Shown here in pieces: positions 1 to 11,799 of a stretch of 64,000 nucleotides of DNA. Origin of the DNA: Euborellia annulipes (Eukaryota; Arthropoda; Insecta; Dermaptera; Anisolabididae); the NCBI GenBank assembly GCA_023213315.1, contig JAKCPI010001938.1:16980-80979 (forward strand). Reading direction: 5' to 3'. Position 1 is the stretch's first letter. The number at the start of each line of letters is the position of its first letter. The position numbers and the translations under genes are program-made. The notes below the pieces were generated by a model. It saw only the letters and a list, made by a program, of their open reading frames with translations. It did no database searches and had not been told where the DNA came from.

Positions 1-1159
1 ACGATGCAAGTGAAACTTTTTTTTTTCGGATCGCAGGCGTTTAACTGAAAATTTTCAGAAAATTATTCAATTAAGGGTATTAAAATCGTGTTTTTAATCT
101 TAACTTAATAATTGGAAAATGGGAACGCATGTTAAAAACTGAGAACAATATTTATTTAGTAAATGAAGATTTGAATCATTTTAAATTATTTTAAATATTA
201 ATAAATTATTTTAAAAATATTTTATATTTTATCAATTTAAAAATTGAATAATTAAATCTCACAACTATTTTTTTATAATTCGTCATATATATTAAATTTC
301 AACTTTCCATCATGACTTTTGACGTTCTGGCTGGTAGCGTCACGGCCTTTGACGTGACGTCAAAGACGGATTGTACGCGACATGCTAATAAAAGAGCGAA
401 AAATTTTGAGGCCATCAAATAAAAGTTCAACTTTAAAAAATGAATGTTAGAATGAAAACTCAAAGGCCATTTTCAATGAATTAATTTGATTAACATTTTT
501 TATTTATTTATTTATTTTTTTACTAAAATAAAATTTAGTTTCGTTGACAGTTTCCACAAACAAGTTCTCTAATTGGTAAAATTTTGTTATCCCATTCAGT
601 TTAAAATTTCATCGTTCTAGTTTCGTTTATATTTTAGATACAAACAAACACTCAAAGTGAAAGTAATAATCATCAAAATGTTATTGACGTAAATTAAATT
701 TATCAAACAATCTTTACACTCTCTCTCTCTCTAACCTTAAAAAAAAAGACCAAAATTAATTAGGTTAAACAATTTATCGATTCTCTTGAGTTAGAAGAAG
801 GAAAGAAAAGAGAGAGAGAGAGAGAGAGAGAGAGTGCCAAATGAAATTTATTATTGGCTATGAAAGGGTTAAAGTAAAAACTTTTTAACTAACAGGGCAA
901 AGAGAAATTGCCAAGTCACTTTGTATATTCGTTGACATTAATTCTTTCTTCTCTTCGCATCGAAAATTTATAATGAATTCATTCGTAGTATTTAACGTTT
1001 TACACTTTTTTTTTTTTAAACATTTAAATATCGTTTTAATTTTCTTATTTCCTTTTTTGTTTACGTTATTTAGAAAAAACAAGAAGAATTTTTCAATCTC
1101 AATGATTAACGAAGGTACTAATTCGAGTTAAGGGATATTAAGGTGGGCACGTTGAAGAC

Positions 1160-2153
1160 CTATAATGACCAGTGGTCACATGCAGCCAGGAAGAAAATAA
1201 AAACAAAAGGAGAAGCATAAAAGGGGAACTCAACTGCGGGAACTGAGAAGATGTCTATTGAGGTTAGACTTGAAAGTCTGAAGATTGTAGGTTTTGGGGA
1301 AGATAGACGCAGGGAGCTTGTTCCAATCACGGGAGGGGACAAAGGAAGAGTGGAATTGACTAGTTCTGTTAGTCGTGATCTGAACAGCATAGGGAGCGGG
1401 ATGGTTCCTCTTGTGTTCGGTGTATATGTTGCATTGGGGGGGATAATTGATTTTAATTCGGCAGAGCATTGACCATGGTAATACCTGTAGAAGAGAGATA
1501 GTGCAGACACGCTTCTTCTATGATCTAGTGACTGTAGGAATGCGGTGAGGGTAGAACTCAGTCTAATTGCACGCCTCTGTATGGCGTCCAAGGAGAGAGA
1601 GCGTCTTTCGACGCCCCTCGCCAAAGGTGGGAACCATATTCAAGACACGGCCGAATTTTGGGCTTTATAGAGGATTAGGAGTTGTTGGGAGGAAAAGTAA
1701 CGCTTTGTTTTGAATAGGAAACCTAATTTCCTTGCGGTAGATTTAGCCACAGAAGAGATGTGGGTGGTCCAGGAGAGATCGAATGTAATTGTCACTCCCA
1801 GAACAGAAAACGAATTTTTGAACTAGAGACTATTATTGCTGTAAATAAAGGGAGAAGTTAGAAGGATAGAAAATAGACAACATTGTGTTTTTTGGGAATT
1901 GAATTTTACTTGACTGAGGTTTCCCCATTCCTCCAAAAGACCGAGATCATCATTAATCGACGTCACTGCCCCCAGGCGACTCACCAGATCTGACTGAGTG
2001 CAGGGTACTGTCATCAGCAAAGCAATATATTGGGTTGGGGTATCTTACCTGGGAGATTGGGTACTTCAGGCTCAAGTCAGGACGGCTATCTTTATATATA
2101 TAACTTTTCTGTACGTGTGTGTGTCTGGACTCCTCTTCTACCACACCACCCAT
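1160..2153 (-). pseudogene. Non-LTR retrotransposon reverse transcriptase remnant (C-terminal part)
   Basis: Read on the - strand in several broken frames. Near 2040-2010 there is an RT palm motif, CFADDSTLHS, a variant of the YADD catalytic box, followed by an INDDLGLLEEWGNLSQVKFN block. Further on, LDAIQRRAIRLS and SLFYRYYHGQCSAELKSIIP (about 1580-1440), then FVPSRDWNKLPASIF and TFKSNLNRHL, form the C-terminal tail common in arthropod non-LTR elements. Frames change at about 1450, 1830 and 2000, and the N-terminal fingers and endonuclease are absent. It sits inside the foldback element at 1-3530. Confidence 0.75.
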
Positions 2154-2160
2154 TTTGATT

Positions 2161-2570
2161 AAATTTTTTTGGTTTGTTTTTTTGAGATCCTCACGGGTTT
2201 TTTTTCAAATATAAAAATAAATTAGTGAATAATTAATTAATAAAAAAAAAAAAAAAAAATAAAAAGAAAAATAGTTCCTAAAAAAAAAAAATATAAATAT
2301 TTACCTATGATTATTATTTTTTTTTATTTATTTATATTTTAAATTATAAAATAAACCAAAATTTTTTTTTTTTGTGCAGGGGGGGACCGGAAAAAGATTA
2401 ATTAAAAAAAAATATTTATTTAATAAATAATTAACCTTAAAAAAAAACAAAAAATATAAAAAAAAAAAAAAAAAAAAAGGTAAAAGGGTATTGAAAAAAT
2501 AAGGACACAAAGAGGGGGGGGGGGGGGGGGCCCCTTGTGGAAAGAGGCGCGGCGGGGGGGGAGGTGTTTT
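2161..2570. other. Low-complexity stretch, possibly poor-quality consensus
   Basis: Long A, T and G homopolymers dominate, including a G run near 2514-2530 followed at once by CCCC. Normal-looking sequence resumes at about 2570. No coding or repeat signature survives. The style is that of a collapsed or badly polished assembly consensus; the stretch at 49080-49555 is similar. Confidence 0.5.
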
Positions 2571-4545
2571 TTGTTATATCTTTAAAATATCGGTAAATTA
2601 CAACACACACACACATAACCAAAAAGAGATCTGCTCTATATGCAACCTTAACCAGCCAGAAACTCTGCTCCATATCTTCATCGATATACCGCTCTCTTAG
2701 AAAGCACCACATCCCAAAGATCAAGTATTTGCGCAATGGAGTCGATATTATAGATATTTTAATGACTATAAAATATGATTTTTGAATAAAAACAAGGTCA
2801 TTTATAAAACAGGGTATTTGGAGCTATTCCTGGGTATTTGGGTAGCTCTGATTCCATAAATGCCATCAGTTTTGCCCCATCACGTCTATTTTGAGAGCTA
2901 CAGAGAAAATTAAATTTTAATAGAAAATATGCTCTAAAGCGGCAATTTCCTAGATTTTTTTTAAGATAACATCCCTTAAAAATATGAAGAGAGTGATAAC
3001 ATAAAAATTTTACGTTTCAGCCCAAACGGAAGTCATTTGGACGTACCGCAAATGCTAAAAGTTTAGAAAAATCGAATTTTTTAAGTTTTAAAGTGAAACT
3101 TTTATTTGATCCTCTCAAATTTTTTTCGCTCTTCTATCAGCATGTTGCGTTACAAGCCGTGACGTCAAAGACCGTGACGCTACAAACCATGACGTCAAAG
3201 GCCGTGACGCTACAAACCATGACGTTACAAGCCGTGACGATAAAAATAGGAAAGTTGAAATTTAATATATATGACGAATTATAAAAAAATAATTGTGAGA
3301 TTTAATTATTCAATTTTTAAATTGATAAAATATAATTTTTAAAATAATTTAAAATGATTCAAATACTAAATAAATATTGTTCTCAGTTTTTAACATGCCT
3401 CTATTGATTTCCCATTTTCCAATTATTAAGTTAAGATTAAAAACAAGATTTTAATTCTCTTAATTGAATAATTTTCTGAAAATTTTCAGTTAAACGCCTA
3501 CGACCCGAAAAAAAGTTTCACTTGCATCGTAGTTTCATAAAACCACACAATGATTTTTTTTTTACTTTGGACACCCCTAATACAATTTTTTCTGAACCGA
3601 TTGGAAATAAATTGTATTGCTCTCATCGACCATCAGATAAGACTCGTAAATAGAAAAAAAAAGATACTTGCTGGGATTGAACCCACATACTCTCACAAGT
3701 GTTTTAACTTTTAAAATCTCAGTTTTTTTATGTTGACATTTGAAGAGGTAATTTAAATTCACAACCCTCGCAGTGTTTGTCAAAATAAAATTTTATTTTA
3801 TTGACATTATTTAGACCACTCTCTAACCACCAATTTTTTTTTTTTACGTTAATTCATCTTTAATAATAATAAAAGATTCTTGACCACATCTCTTTTATTT
3901 TTTAATTCATCGTTATGCTTTTAATGATCCATTAATTTTTTTTTTTTTTTTTTTTAATAAACCTATGAGATGATGAGAAAGTAAAAAAAAAAAAACTCTA
4001 ATGAACGTAAAAGAGAGAAAATATAAATCTGTCAGAGACATTAATGAAAAAAAAAAAAAAAAAAAAGAAAACACAAACATTGATTAAACTTGGAGAACTT
4101 TTTTTATTTTAATAAAAAAAAAATTTAGAAATTCTTTCAAAGATATTATAGTGAGAATCCCCCCCCCCCCCCAAAAAAAAATTACAATTTACTAACTACC
4201 AAGTCAGCTTTCGGCGTGACTGTTCAAAGTTCCCTCTTTTATTTAGAATGGGCAAATTTTGAGAATTTTCTATTTTTAGACACCTTCAATCAGTGGCGTA
4301 TTCAGGGGGGCCCAGGGAGCCCCCCCCCAAAGCCTTCTCCAAAACAAAAAAAAATACCTATAGTTTTCCCTAATGATTTTTTTTTTTTTTTTTTAATAAT
4401 TATTTTATTAACTCTCATAAATTCTAAAATCTATCAAAAAACTTATAAATAATTGAAAAAATCTCTCATATTTTTATTAAATTTGTATTAAAATTATTTT
4501 TTATTTCAAGAAAAAAAAATTTTTTATTTGTTTTTATTTATAATT

Positions 4546-5538
4546 ACACTAGTCGACAAGGTTTTTTTCACAAGAAATCTGATTAGTGAACCTAGTACAT
4601 TTTTTCACCCTGAATTCAGATATGTAGTTAGAATTTTTCCATCAGGCACAGTTTTAGAGATATAGAGCAAAATAGATTTTAGTCGAAAATGTGCTCTAAA
4701 ACGGCTTTTATTTAAAATGTTCAAATTATTTTTAACGGGACACCCCGTCAAATTATGCAGATAGTTAGAATACATATAAATTTTAAGTTTCATCCCAATT
4801 GGAGGTCATTTAGACGTGCCGCAAACGGCTTAAAGTTTTAAAAAATCGAAATTTTCATGCAGAAAATAAAAATTACATGAAGCAGAAAAAAATTACTGAT
4901 TTTTTTGTAAATAAATAAATCTATTAATTTAATTTATATTTAACTAAACTATTCTAAATAAACAAACAGATCAAACGAAATTCCTTTTTCACTCACGTGC
5001 CCAAAGTCAATAAACCTCCATTTTTTTCGTTCAGTGAGTATACTTGTGTTTTTTCTTTGCTCACGTTTTTGTTAATAATTTCGTTAATAATTAACAGATT
5101 TTTACGAATGAATGATTTTTTAGAAAGCCAAAGAACTATAGAATATCGTACATATATGTTTTTTTCATTCAGGGATATCTAAAATTGTATTAGGGGTGAC
5201 CAAAGCAAAAAAAATCTTGAAAATTTCGATTTTTTAAAACTTTAAGCCGTTTGCGGCACGTCTAAATGACCTCCGATTGGGATGAAACTTAAAATTTATA
5301 TGTATTCTAACTATCTGCATAATTTGACGGGGTGTCCCGTTAAAAATAATTTGAACATTCTAAATAAAAGCCGTTTTAGAGCCCATTTTCGACTAAAATC
5401 TATTTTGCTCTATATCTCTAAAACTGTGCCTGATGGAAAAATTCTAACTACATATCTGAATTCAGGGTAAAAAATACTTCTAGAATTTTATATCTTCATT
5501 CTTGTGAAAGAAAAAAAGTTCATTTTTGTCGACTAGTG
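4546..5538. repeat. Inverted-repeat element with arms of about 310 bp
   Basis: The ends are CACTAGTCGACAA and TTGTCGACTAGTG. The arms (about 4548-4855 and 5215-5535) are nearly identical: the same 62-codon open frame can be read outward on - at 4605-4793 and on + at 5282-5470, which is an echo of the palindrome and not a gene. The central spacer contains an inverted piece of the pogo-like MITE that lies next to it. A diverged relative is visible at about 2880-3080. Confidence 0.75.
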
Positions 5539-5546
5539 TTATTATA

Positions 5547-6050
5547 CAGTAGAACCTCGATAAGTTAAAGTTGAAGGGAAACGGTTAGAAATTTGAGTTA
5601 TCGAGTTTTTTACTTATCGAGAGTTGAAGTTAGAGAGGTTATTGAATATAATTTTTAACGTACCGAGGTTTATTGACTTTGGGCACGTGAGTGAAAAAGG
5701 AATTTCGTTTGATCTATTTGTTTATTTAGAATAGTTTAGTTAAATATAAATTAAATTAATAGATTTATTTATTTACAAAAAAATCAGTAATTTTTTTCTG
5801 CTTCATGTATTTTTGATTTTCTGCATCAACTATTTTCTCGATGATATGTAAAGAAATACTTTAAGTTATAGAGTCACCAAAATATTATTTTAAGTTATCG
5901 AGGGCTATGCTCAAAATATTTGTTTAAGTTACAGAGGTTTTGTTCTTTAAGTAATAGAGGTTTTACGCTGTCAAGGGAAGGGAATTGAAAACATTTTTAA
6001 GTTACGGAGGTTTTGAACTTAGCAAGGTTTAACTTATCGAGGTTCTACTG
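5547..6050. mobile_element. pogo/Tigger-like MITE with TA target duplication
   Basis: It has terminal inverted repeats CAGTAGAACCTCGATAAGTT and AACTTATCGAGGTTCTACTG, flanked by TA on both sides (5545-5546 and 6051-6052). CAGT termini with a TA duplication are typical of the pogo branch of Tc1/mariner. It is 504 bp, non-coding and AT-rich. A truncated second copy starts at 19757, and an inverted internal piece occurs at about 4860-5020. Confidence 0.8.
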
Positions 6051-6239
6051 TATTATCTAAAAAAAATTTCTCCACTTTAAGTTTCTTGGAAAGGGGGGGG
6101 GGTTCATAAAACTTTTGGCCCCCCCCCCCCCCCAAGCAGAAATCCTGGCTACGCTACTGCCTTCAATGTCTTTTTTCAAAAAACAAAAATCATCCAACAG
6201 GAAAGGGAGCAGGCGCAGCAAAGGCCTTAATAATTTAAT

Positions 6240-6592
6240 GAGACGTTTCGGGGAAATTTCATTTTCAGTAATATAATAATTTTTTTGGAAAGATTACAAC
6301 GTTTCGGTCAATCATTCTGTGGCCTTTTCAGGTACAATTCAGTTAAGATTACAAAGGTTATTATTTTTTTTTTTTAGTTTTTTCTAATTTTCTGAAAATT
6401 CCTTTTAAGGATTTCTTTCAAACTTTAAATATTTTGATATAAGATTGAGGTGGCTGTAGATATAGTTGATACAGGACCAAGGAAGTTGGTAGCCATTAAG
6501 TGAGCCTCTTTATTAAATAAAAACTCTCAAGTGTTGAGACGTTTCGGCTTTAATCTGCTAATGCCATCATCAGTCAATTAGAGCTGGAAAGT
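6240..6592 (-). repeat. Cluster of three GAAACG hammerhead-like termini
   Basis: The conserved end motif (reverse complement of GACGTTTCGG or AACGTTTCGG) occurs at about 6243, 6299 and 6536. The third has the best core: on the - strand CTGATGA (6573-6567), a GGC/GCC stem II, GAAAC and GTC. The middle one has CTGAAAA in place of the core. All three are downstream of, and on the same strand as, the Penelope-like endonuclease remnant at 7445-7095, as expected for the pseudo-LTR of such an element. Confidence 0.5.
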
Positions 6593-7094
6593 CATACATT
6601 TAATTAATATTAAAGTTGTTAATCACAAATACAAATAAAATATTTTATATAAGATATACAAAAAAATTCTCACAGTATAAGTATATTTATATACATTTTG
6701 TGGTATATAAATAGTTTCTATTTGTATGCTTCCAGTCATTCAATACGTGTGTATTCGCTTAAGTATCAGCTTGCTTTGATAAAATGTTTATTAATTTACA
6801 AATATATATTATTCCTGAGATGGTTTATAATATCAATGACCTCTATTATTGGGTCACTGGCTGTGGTGAGAAGCCAATAATAAATACTTATTTATTAAAT
6901 TTAACATATTTGAAAAGACAATACACAAGCAAATCCCATAATACCGTCAAAAGGTTAAAAAGATAGAAAAAGAAAAAAAAATATTACACTTTTTTGAAAA
7001 AAAAAAAAAAAAAAATCATTTTATATAAAATTTTTTAAATCTCAATAATGGACTAATATATAAATGATTTTTACTATTTTTTCCTTACACACAC

Positions 7095-7445
7095 CTATAT
7101 TAACAGCAAAGCGTCATTGTCATTCAAGAAGGAGAGATAGAGATTACTCAACCCGTCGCAGTCAGTCTGAAAGTTTAGGGCCCTGCTCCCCATTGCTTTA
7201 ATGAAACATTTTTCTGCAAACAGCCTCTTTGTAGTATTATCTACTTGCATTAAGACTATGGCATTATCAAGATCAAAAGAATGTCGTAGCATGAGAGTAA
7301 AGGGCTGTGGAAGTTTTTTTTATTTTTAATGTCTCGTCTGTGGTCACCCATCCTGTCATAGACCCTCCTAGAAGATTGACCAAAGCTTAAATGCTTAGAT
7401 TGTCCATCTCCTTGTAGCGTATACGTTGGTCAATCTGTCTAATCC
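7095..7445 (-). pseudogene. Penelope-like element GIY-YIG endonuclease remnant
   Basis: The - strand reads a block SKHLSFGQSSRRVYDRMGD, then HRRDIKNKK, and after a one-base shift in an A run (about 7325) HSFDLDNAIVLMQVDNTTK followed by KRLFAEKCFIK and a final LSNLYLSFLN. This order (G-Q-S-x-R, D-R-x-x-D-H, a spaced H, a K-R-x-x-x-E box, then D-G-L-S-x-x-Y) is what I know from the C-terminal GIY-YIG nuclease of Penelope-like retroelements, where the Arg and Glu are catalytic. The reverse transcriptase part is missing. Identification is from memory of the family, not a search. Confidence 0.6.
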
Positions 7446-7959
7446 CTCCCTCTCTTGACCCACAAATTTATCTCTCTACGAATATTTAAATTTTAATTAA
7501 TATGCAATTTCGTAAATTTAGTGATGAATTCGTGAATCTTCGTAAATTTAATTTTTTATATCAATAATTACATTGTATTTAATTTAATAATGTCAAAAAG
7601 GCCAATTAGTTAGTTTAAAATACTTATTATTTAAATTTTATTATTAAAATCCTAATTTCTGATTATTATTAATTAATTTTATAGAAAATAATAATTTTTA
7701 ATTGTCTCCCGGGCGCCAAGGCTTAAGCATCGCCTGGGAACCCACCCAGTAATGTTGCTATTCCTCAAAGCTCTCCCTGGACTGTTATTTCTTATTTTGA
7801 TGTTTTATTGATGTTTCCAATGAGTAGCGAGTTTTCTGATTACAATTTCATTCAAATTTTAAATATTTACCTATTTTTATTTCTATACAAATGCACTCGC
7901 ACTTTACTGACGTACTTTTTTTTTAATTTTTGAAAATTTTATTGCTAGGTCTCATCTTT

Positions 7960-8815
7960 GGGAAAATTCGGGTACTAATACTTTACTGATGTACTTTTTT
8001 AGTTTTTTCCATTTTTCTCGAAATTACCTTTACCGATTGCTTTAAAATTTAAAATAACTTCTATTCACGGTATAGAAAACAAAGTAAGCAAGGTCTTTTC
8101 TTGGGAACCCTTGAGTACTAGTACTTTACTGTTGTACTTTTTTAGATTTTTTTTTTCGATTTTCTCAAAATTCTCTCCCACGATTTTGATTAAAATTCAA
8201 AAATCAATTATTTTTTAGATTCTATTTAAAATGTATATTCTTATTTTGCCATTGAAATCTTTTGAAGACCACTTTACTCTTGTACTACATAGAAAAGATA
8301 GGAGAAATGGTTGCCATGGTGACAAAATATAAATATTTTCGCATTTTTTTTTTTTTTTAAAGTGAAACTTTTATTTTATCCCCTCAAATTTTTTTTAAAA
8401 AAACATTCACACTTTTTTCTCATTCACACTCACACTCACACACACATTCACACAGTCTTTTCGGCAACTCAGGCCATATAAGACATTTACGATAACCGTT
8501 AGTGATTTAAAATATATATATGCGGTCCAGGCATTCTTATTTAAGCCATTTGGTATCCAATTGTCTTAAATAAAATAATCCGACTGCCTGGGGTCCGAAC
8601 CCGCGACGGTTTGGTATACGAGGTTAGCATGCTAACCTCTACACCAAGCCCCGAAGGCTTTTCCCATACTTATAAATTTTACATCTTGAATTCTAATATA
8701 ACGTCGGAAACTAAATATATTTCGCCACGAAAAATCTGGCGTGACACGCACTGAGCACAACTTTCGATTACCGAAGGTAAGAGAAAGTTGTGTGCTGTGC
8801 CTCCAGTCACACCAG
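7960..8815 (-). repeat. Rep-A dispersed repeat, interrupted by a SINE
   Basis: It carries the Rep-A body: a TACTAGTACTTTACTG block, the GGAGAAATGGTTGCCATGG block and the terminal hairpin near 8730-8815 (an AAATCTGG...CCAG foldback with ACACAACTTTC arms). Sequence from 8346 to 8665 does not belong to Rep-A and includes a tRNA-derived SINE, so Rep-A is the older insertion. Confidence 0.7.
8440..8665 (-). mobile_element. tRNA-derived SINE
   Basis: On the - strand, a tRNA-like head (TTGGTGTAGAGG A-box-like, then GGGTTCGGACCCC B box near 8590) is followed by a small hairpin, AAGCCATTTGG/CCAAATGGCTT, and a tail containing a GGCCTGAGTTGCCGAAAAG motif. The same head-hairpin-tail order recurs at 14375, 18448 and 30985. 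Pol III transcription is inferred from the two boxes. Confidence 0.75.
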
Positions 8816-8984
8816 TTTTTTATTTATTTATTCATTTAAAATATTAAAAATGTATTATGTATTCAATTTATTTTATTAAAAAAAAAAAAAATTTTCTTTC
8901 TCTTTTATATTATTTTCATTATTGAAATTAAAAATAGATTCAACAATCAAACCTGTTCTTTTCATTAACACATACACTTGAACT

Positions 8985-9067
8985 TCGGGAGAGTTCGGCT
9001 TTGTTCGGTTTGAGACGAAGACGACGACGACTGCGGCGGCGGCGCCAGCTCTGTCGTCGCCGCCTCA
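8985..9067 (+). other. GC-rich island, candidate 5' exon ending at a GTAAGC donor
   Basis: This is a sharp GC rise in AT-rich DNA, with repeated GACGAC and GGCGGC triplets and CpG-rich sequence, ending CTCA|GTAAGC at 9067/9068. It would fit a non-coding first exon on +. On - the same bases are open as an S- and P-rich peptide (LTEAATTELAPPPQ then a serine run) after an AG at about 9073, but that acceptor has a poor pyrimidine tract. Neither reading is secure. Confidence 0.3.
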
Positions 9068-9264
9068 GTAAGCCTGAAGCTTGTGATTTAGTTCGATCAA
9101 TTTATTCTTATCCCATCAAATAATGCTTCCTTCCTCAACAATCCACGACACCGACACATCACCTGAGTGCTCCATGCCTGCTCCTTTCTTTTCATCCTCG
9201 ATATCTCACAATTATTAAGATTTAAACTTTCGATCGTTGGTTCTCGTTGAAACATTTTGTAAAT

Positions 9265-9400
9265 TAAAATTAAATATACAAATTAAACACTAGGTTATTT
9301 GTTTCAAAGGTTTTATTAATGTGTTATGTTAGTGTTAATTTTTAATTAATAAAACCTTTGAAACAAATAACCTAGTGTTTAATTTGTATATTTAATTTTA
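9265..9400. repeat. Palindrome with 56-bp arms
   Basis: Bases 9265-9320 and 9345-9400 are exact or nearly exact inverted copies separated by about 24 bp. The arms contain AACACTAGGTTATTTGTTTC and its complement. There is no coding potential; it is probably a small foldback transposon or a recent inverted duplication. Confidence 0.85.
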
Positions 9401-9839
9401 ATCACAATTATTGGTTCTATTTTGTTACAAAAATTTTTACACAATTTTTTTTTTATCGAATATCTCAAACTATTCGATATTTTGAAAACCTAAATTTAGT
9501 TTCTTTTATGCGGTAAAAGAATCGGTAAAGATTCGAAAAAAATTTCAAAAAAAATTCTACAAATCTATTAAGAAAAATGCCCTTTTGGCACGAAAGGATT
9601 GTAACCAAGATCGGAGGTGAACTACTAGATGATAAAACAGCCGTTTTTTTAGTTATGCGGAATAGATACGATATATCATGACGATACTAAACAATATCAG
9701 GGATATTTAAAATCGTTATTTTCAATGACAAAATACTCAAAAATCAGTATTTTTAAATATAAAATACTTTAAAAGAAATACAAAATACTTAGATTCAAAA
9801 TACAAAAGCAGCCATTTTTATAAGTAGTCTATCGCCAAT

Positions 9840-10080
9840 CAAGGGCGGATACAAGGGGGGGGGGGTAAAGGGGGCAATTACCCGCCTGAGATTTAAAAAA
9901 AAATGTATTTTTAATGTAAAATTTTAAAAATTAATACTTAAAAATTTGATTTATATTTATATTCTGGCAAAAAAGTACAGAATGCGTCTTTAAAGTACCG
10001 AAATTAAGAAAAAAATTGTGTGCTGTGCGACCAGTCACTCCAGATTCCCCCCCCCCGAGAAATCTCTGGATCCGCCACTG
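9840..10080. mobile_element. hAT-like MITE with TCGCCAAT target duplication
   Basis: It is a 241-bp element starting CAAGGGCGGATACAAGGGGG and ending GGATCCGCCACTG, with G and C runs inside each end. It is flanked by perfect 8-mers TCGCCAAT (9832-9839 and 10081-10088). It is the cleanest member of a family also at 24963, 32539, 42936, 45963 and 55364. It contains the ACTGGTCGCACAGCACA-type sequence also seen in Rep-A hairpins. Confidence 0.9.
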
Positions 10081-10335
10081 TCGCCAATAAGTTCTTGGGA
10101 CTAATTCACATCTATAACAAGTCAAAATTAAAAAAAAAAAAAAAGTTGAAATATTGAATCGGACTAAATACTCTGATCTAAGTATTTGAAATACAAAATA
10201 GAAATGTATTTCAAATACTGTATTCAATTACAATACGGTATTTGAATTGCCCAGCCCTGCTTGGCACTGGGAAGTAAAAAAAAATGATCTCAAGGTATTA
10301 AAAAACAAACAAACTAGGATTAACATAAATGTTAA

Positions 10336-11228
10336 TTGGACCCTGTTATGCAATGGTGTATCAAAGACCAAAAAAATTCAAAATTGAGTTAAGCACGGAA
10401 TATTGTTTCAAATGCTTTAATTAATAGTATTTTTTATGAAATATGTCCTAAAAAAATTTATATTTAATGTAAAAGCATAATATTATTTTTACAATATTTC
10501 AATACAGGATTTACATTTTGCAATAATGATTTATGTTCCTAACACGTTGTTTTTTATGGTGTTAACAACCAATAAAAACTTATTTAAACTTAAATAAACC
10601 AAAATCCTTTTTTTTGAAAAATGAGAAATGAATTCGTAGATGTCAAAATTTAATTTTTTGATATTATTCCTGATAATGAAGATGAGGATCAGAGCGATTT
10701 CGAAAAGACAACAAAATAAATAATTTCATTATAACTTTGATTAACTGTTGCCATGTTCACTTCCATTCAGGAATTAATTGATGAGAAAATTTTGTTAATA
10801 CTTTGTATTTAATTTTAAAATATTAATACTATTTAAAATTTATTAATGTAATTTTGATGAAAAGTTTCTAAGCTTAGTATTAAATATAACCATAAAAGAA
10901 CTTTAATAATATCTTCGTATTAATTTTTGAATTATAACCTAAAATTATTTTATTAATTCAAGAGACTTTGAAGCATTTTTACAAATTGCAAATTGGACTT
11001 AGAGAATTTTGCAAAAATAATTTTTTATATTTTATTGTTTTTCTCTAAATTAGTCATATTTTTAGAGATAATTTATGAATATCTGCCATAATTACAGTAT
11101 TTACTTGCACAATTGACAAAAAAAAATGATATATAATCTAATCAAAACAATTTAAATCTTTCTTTAATTTTGATTTTCTCAAAACTCGATGTTTGGTCTT
11201 TGACACACCATTGCATAACAGGGTCCAA
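10336..11228. mobile_element. Non-autonomous DNA element with TTGGACCCTGTTATGCAATG termini
   Basis: The end TTGGACCCTGTTATGCAATG continuing through TCAAAGACCA is found inverted at 11192-11228. The interior of about 820 bp is AT-rich, without an open frame. A target duplication is ambiguous because the flanking AATT is itself palindromic. Family unknown. Confidence 0.75.
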
Positions 11229-11799
11229 TTATATTTGTATCTTGATTGTTTTATTTTAGCGTATTCCCTGATGGCGATATTCTGGCAAGTGAAAACAGAA
11301 CGTGTCTGCTAAAAAGATTCTTGTAAAAAATATCGTTTAGCCCCTGGATGAGTAGCTCAATGGATAAAGTCTGTTGAACGCCTGCATTATTTCCTTAGAA
11401 ATATCAACTCCAATCTTAAATGAGTTATTTTTAGGTTTCAATCAGTCTAATTTAAATTGTGAGAAGGTGAGTTGAAGAGGGAGAGGAGAGAGGAAGGAGA
11501 CTGGTCCATTTGCAGATGTGTCTGCAGCTGGTAGAGCACGAGCTCTCTTAGCTACAGCTGCTTGCAGCACACACACCCCCCAGGGTTTTGTATCGACCCT
11601 TAAGGGTTCATGGCACGTTTCCTCTTTTTTTTTTTCTCTCTCTCTCTCTTGCACTCATACCCTCTAGCTACCCACCCACACGACCAGTCGCATGCAGGCG
11701 GATGTCATTCTAAATAAACATCTTCAGATTACTCATAAAATTTCAAAATTTGTATATATTGAATGGATTTAAAAACAAATAGCAAATAAACACCTATAC
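11229..11799. other. Mostly unique sequence with no supported gene
   Basis: A tRNA A-box-like TAGCTCAATGG lies near 11352, but no B box follows. A GAAG|GTGAGT donor-like site is at 11466/11467 without a convincing exon. From 11500 to 11650 the sequence is less AT-rich than its surroundings and non-repetitive, and contains several CTGCAG/CAGCTG-like words. I cannot assign a function. Confidence 0.4.

Larger units (their letters stand above)
1..3530. mobile_element. Large foldback element with about 430-bp inverted arms
   Basis: Bases 1-435 reappear inverted at about 3085-3530: the left end ACGATGCAAGTGAAAC matches GTTTCACTTGCATCGT at the right, and blocks around GACGTCAAAG, TTTTTAACATG and TTAAGTTAAGATTAAAAAC match between the arms. 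The interior is about 2.6 kb and holds a dead reverse transcriptase and low-complexity sequence. The right end runs on into a GTTTCATAAAACCACAC stretch that is absent at base 1, so the window starts inside the left arm. A 150-bp copy of the terminus lies at 14665-14815. The superfamily is not recognised and no target duplication can be checked. Confidence 0.7.
4291..6159. mobile_element. hAT-like non-autonomous transposon with perfect 8-bp target duplication
   Basis: It starts CAGTGGCGTATTCAGGGGGG and ends with the inverted counterpart CTGGCTACGCTACTG. The flanks are identical 8-mers CCTTCAAT at 4283-4290 and 6160-6167, the hallmark of hAT insertion. Internal C and G runs next to both ends resemble the smaller MITEs elsewhere in the window. 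No transposase is visible; the 1.87 kb interior is filled by two later insertions (4546-5538 and 5547-6050). Confidence 0.8.

Noticed and set aside
1251..1472. + strand 73-codon frame
   Set aside because: It is antisense to the recognisable reverse transcriptase C-terminus.
4605..5470. Identical 62-residue open frames on opposite strands
   Set aside because: They are the two arms of one inverted repeat; identity reflects the palindrome, and there is no start context or domain.
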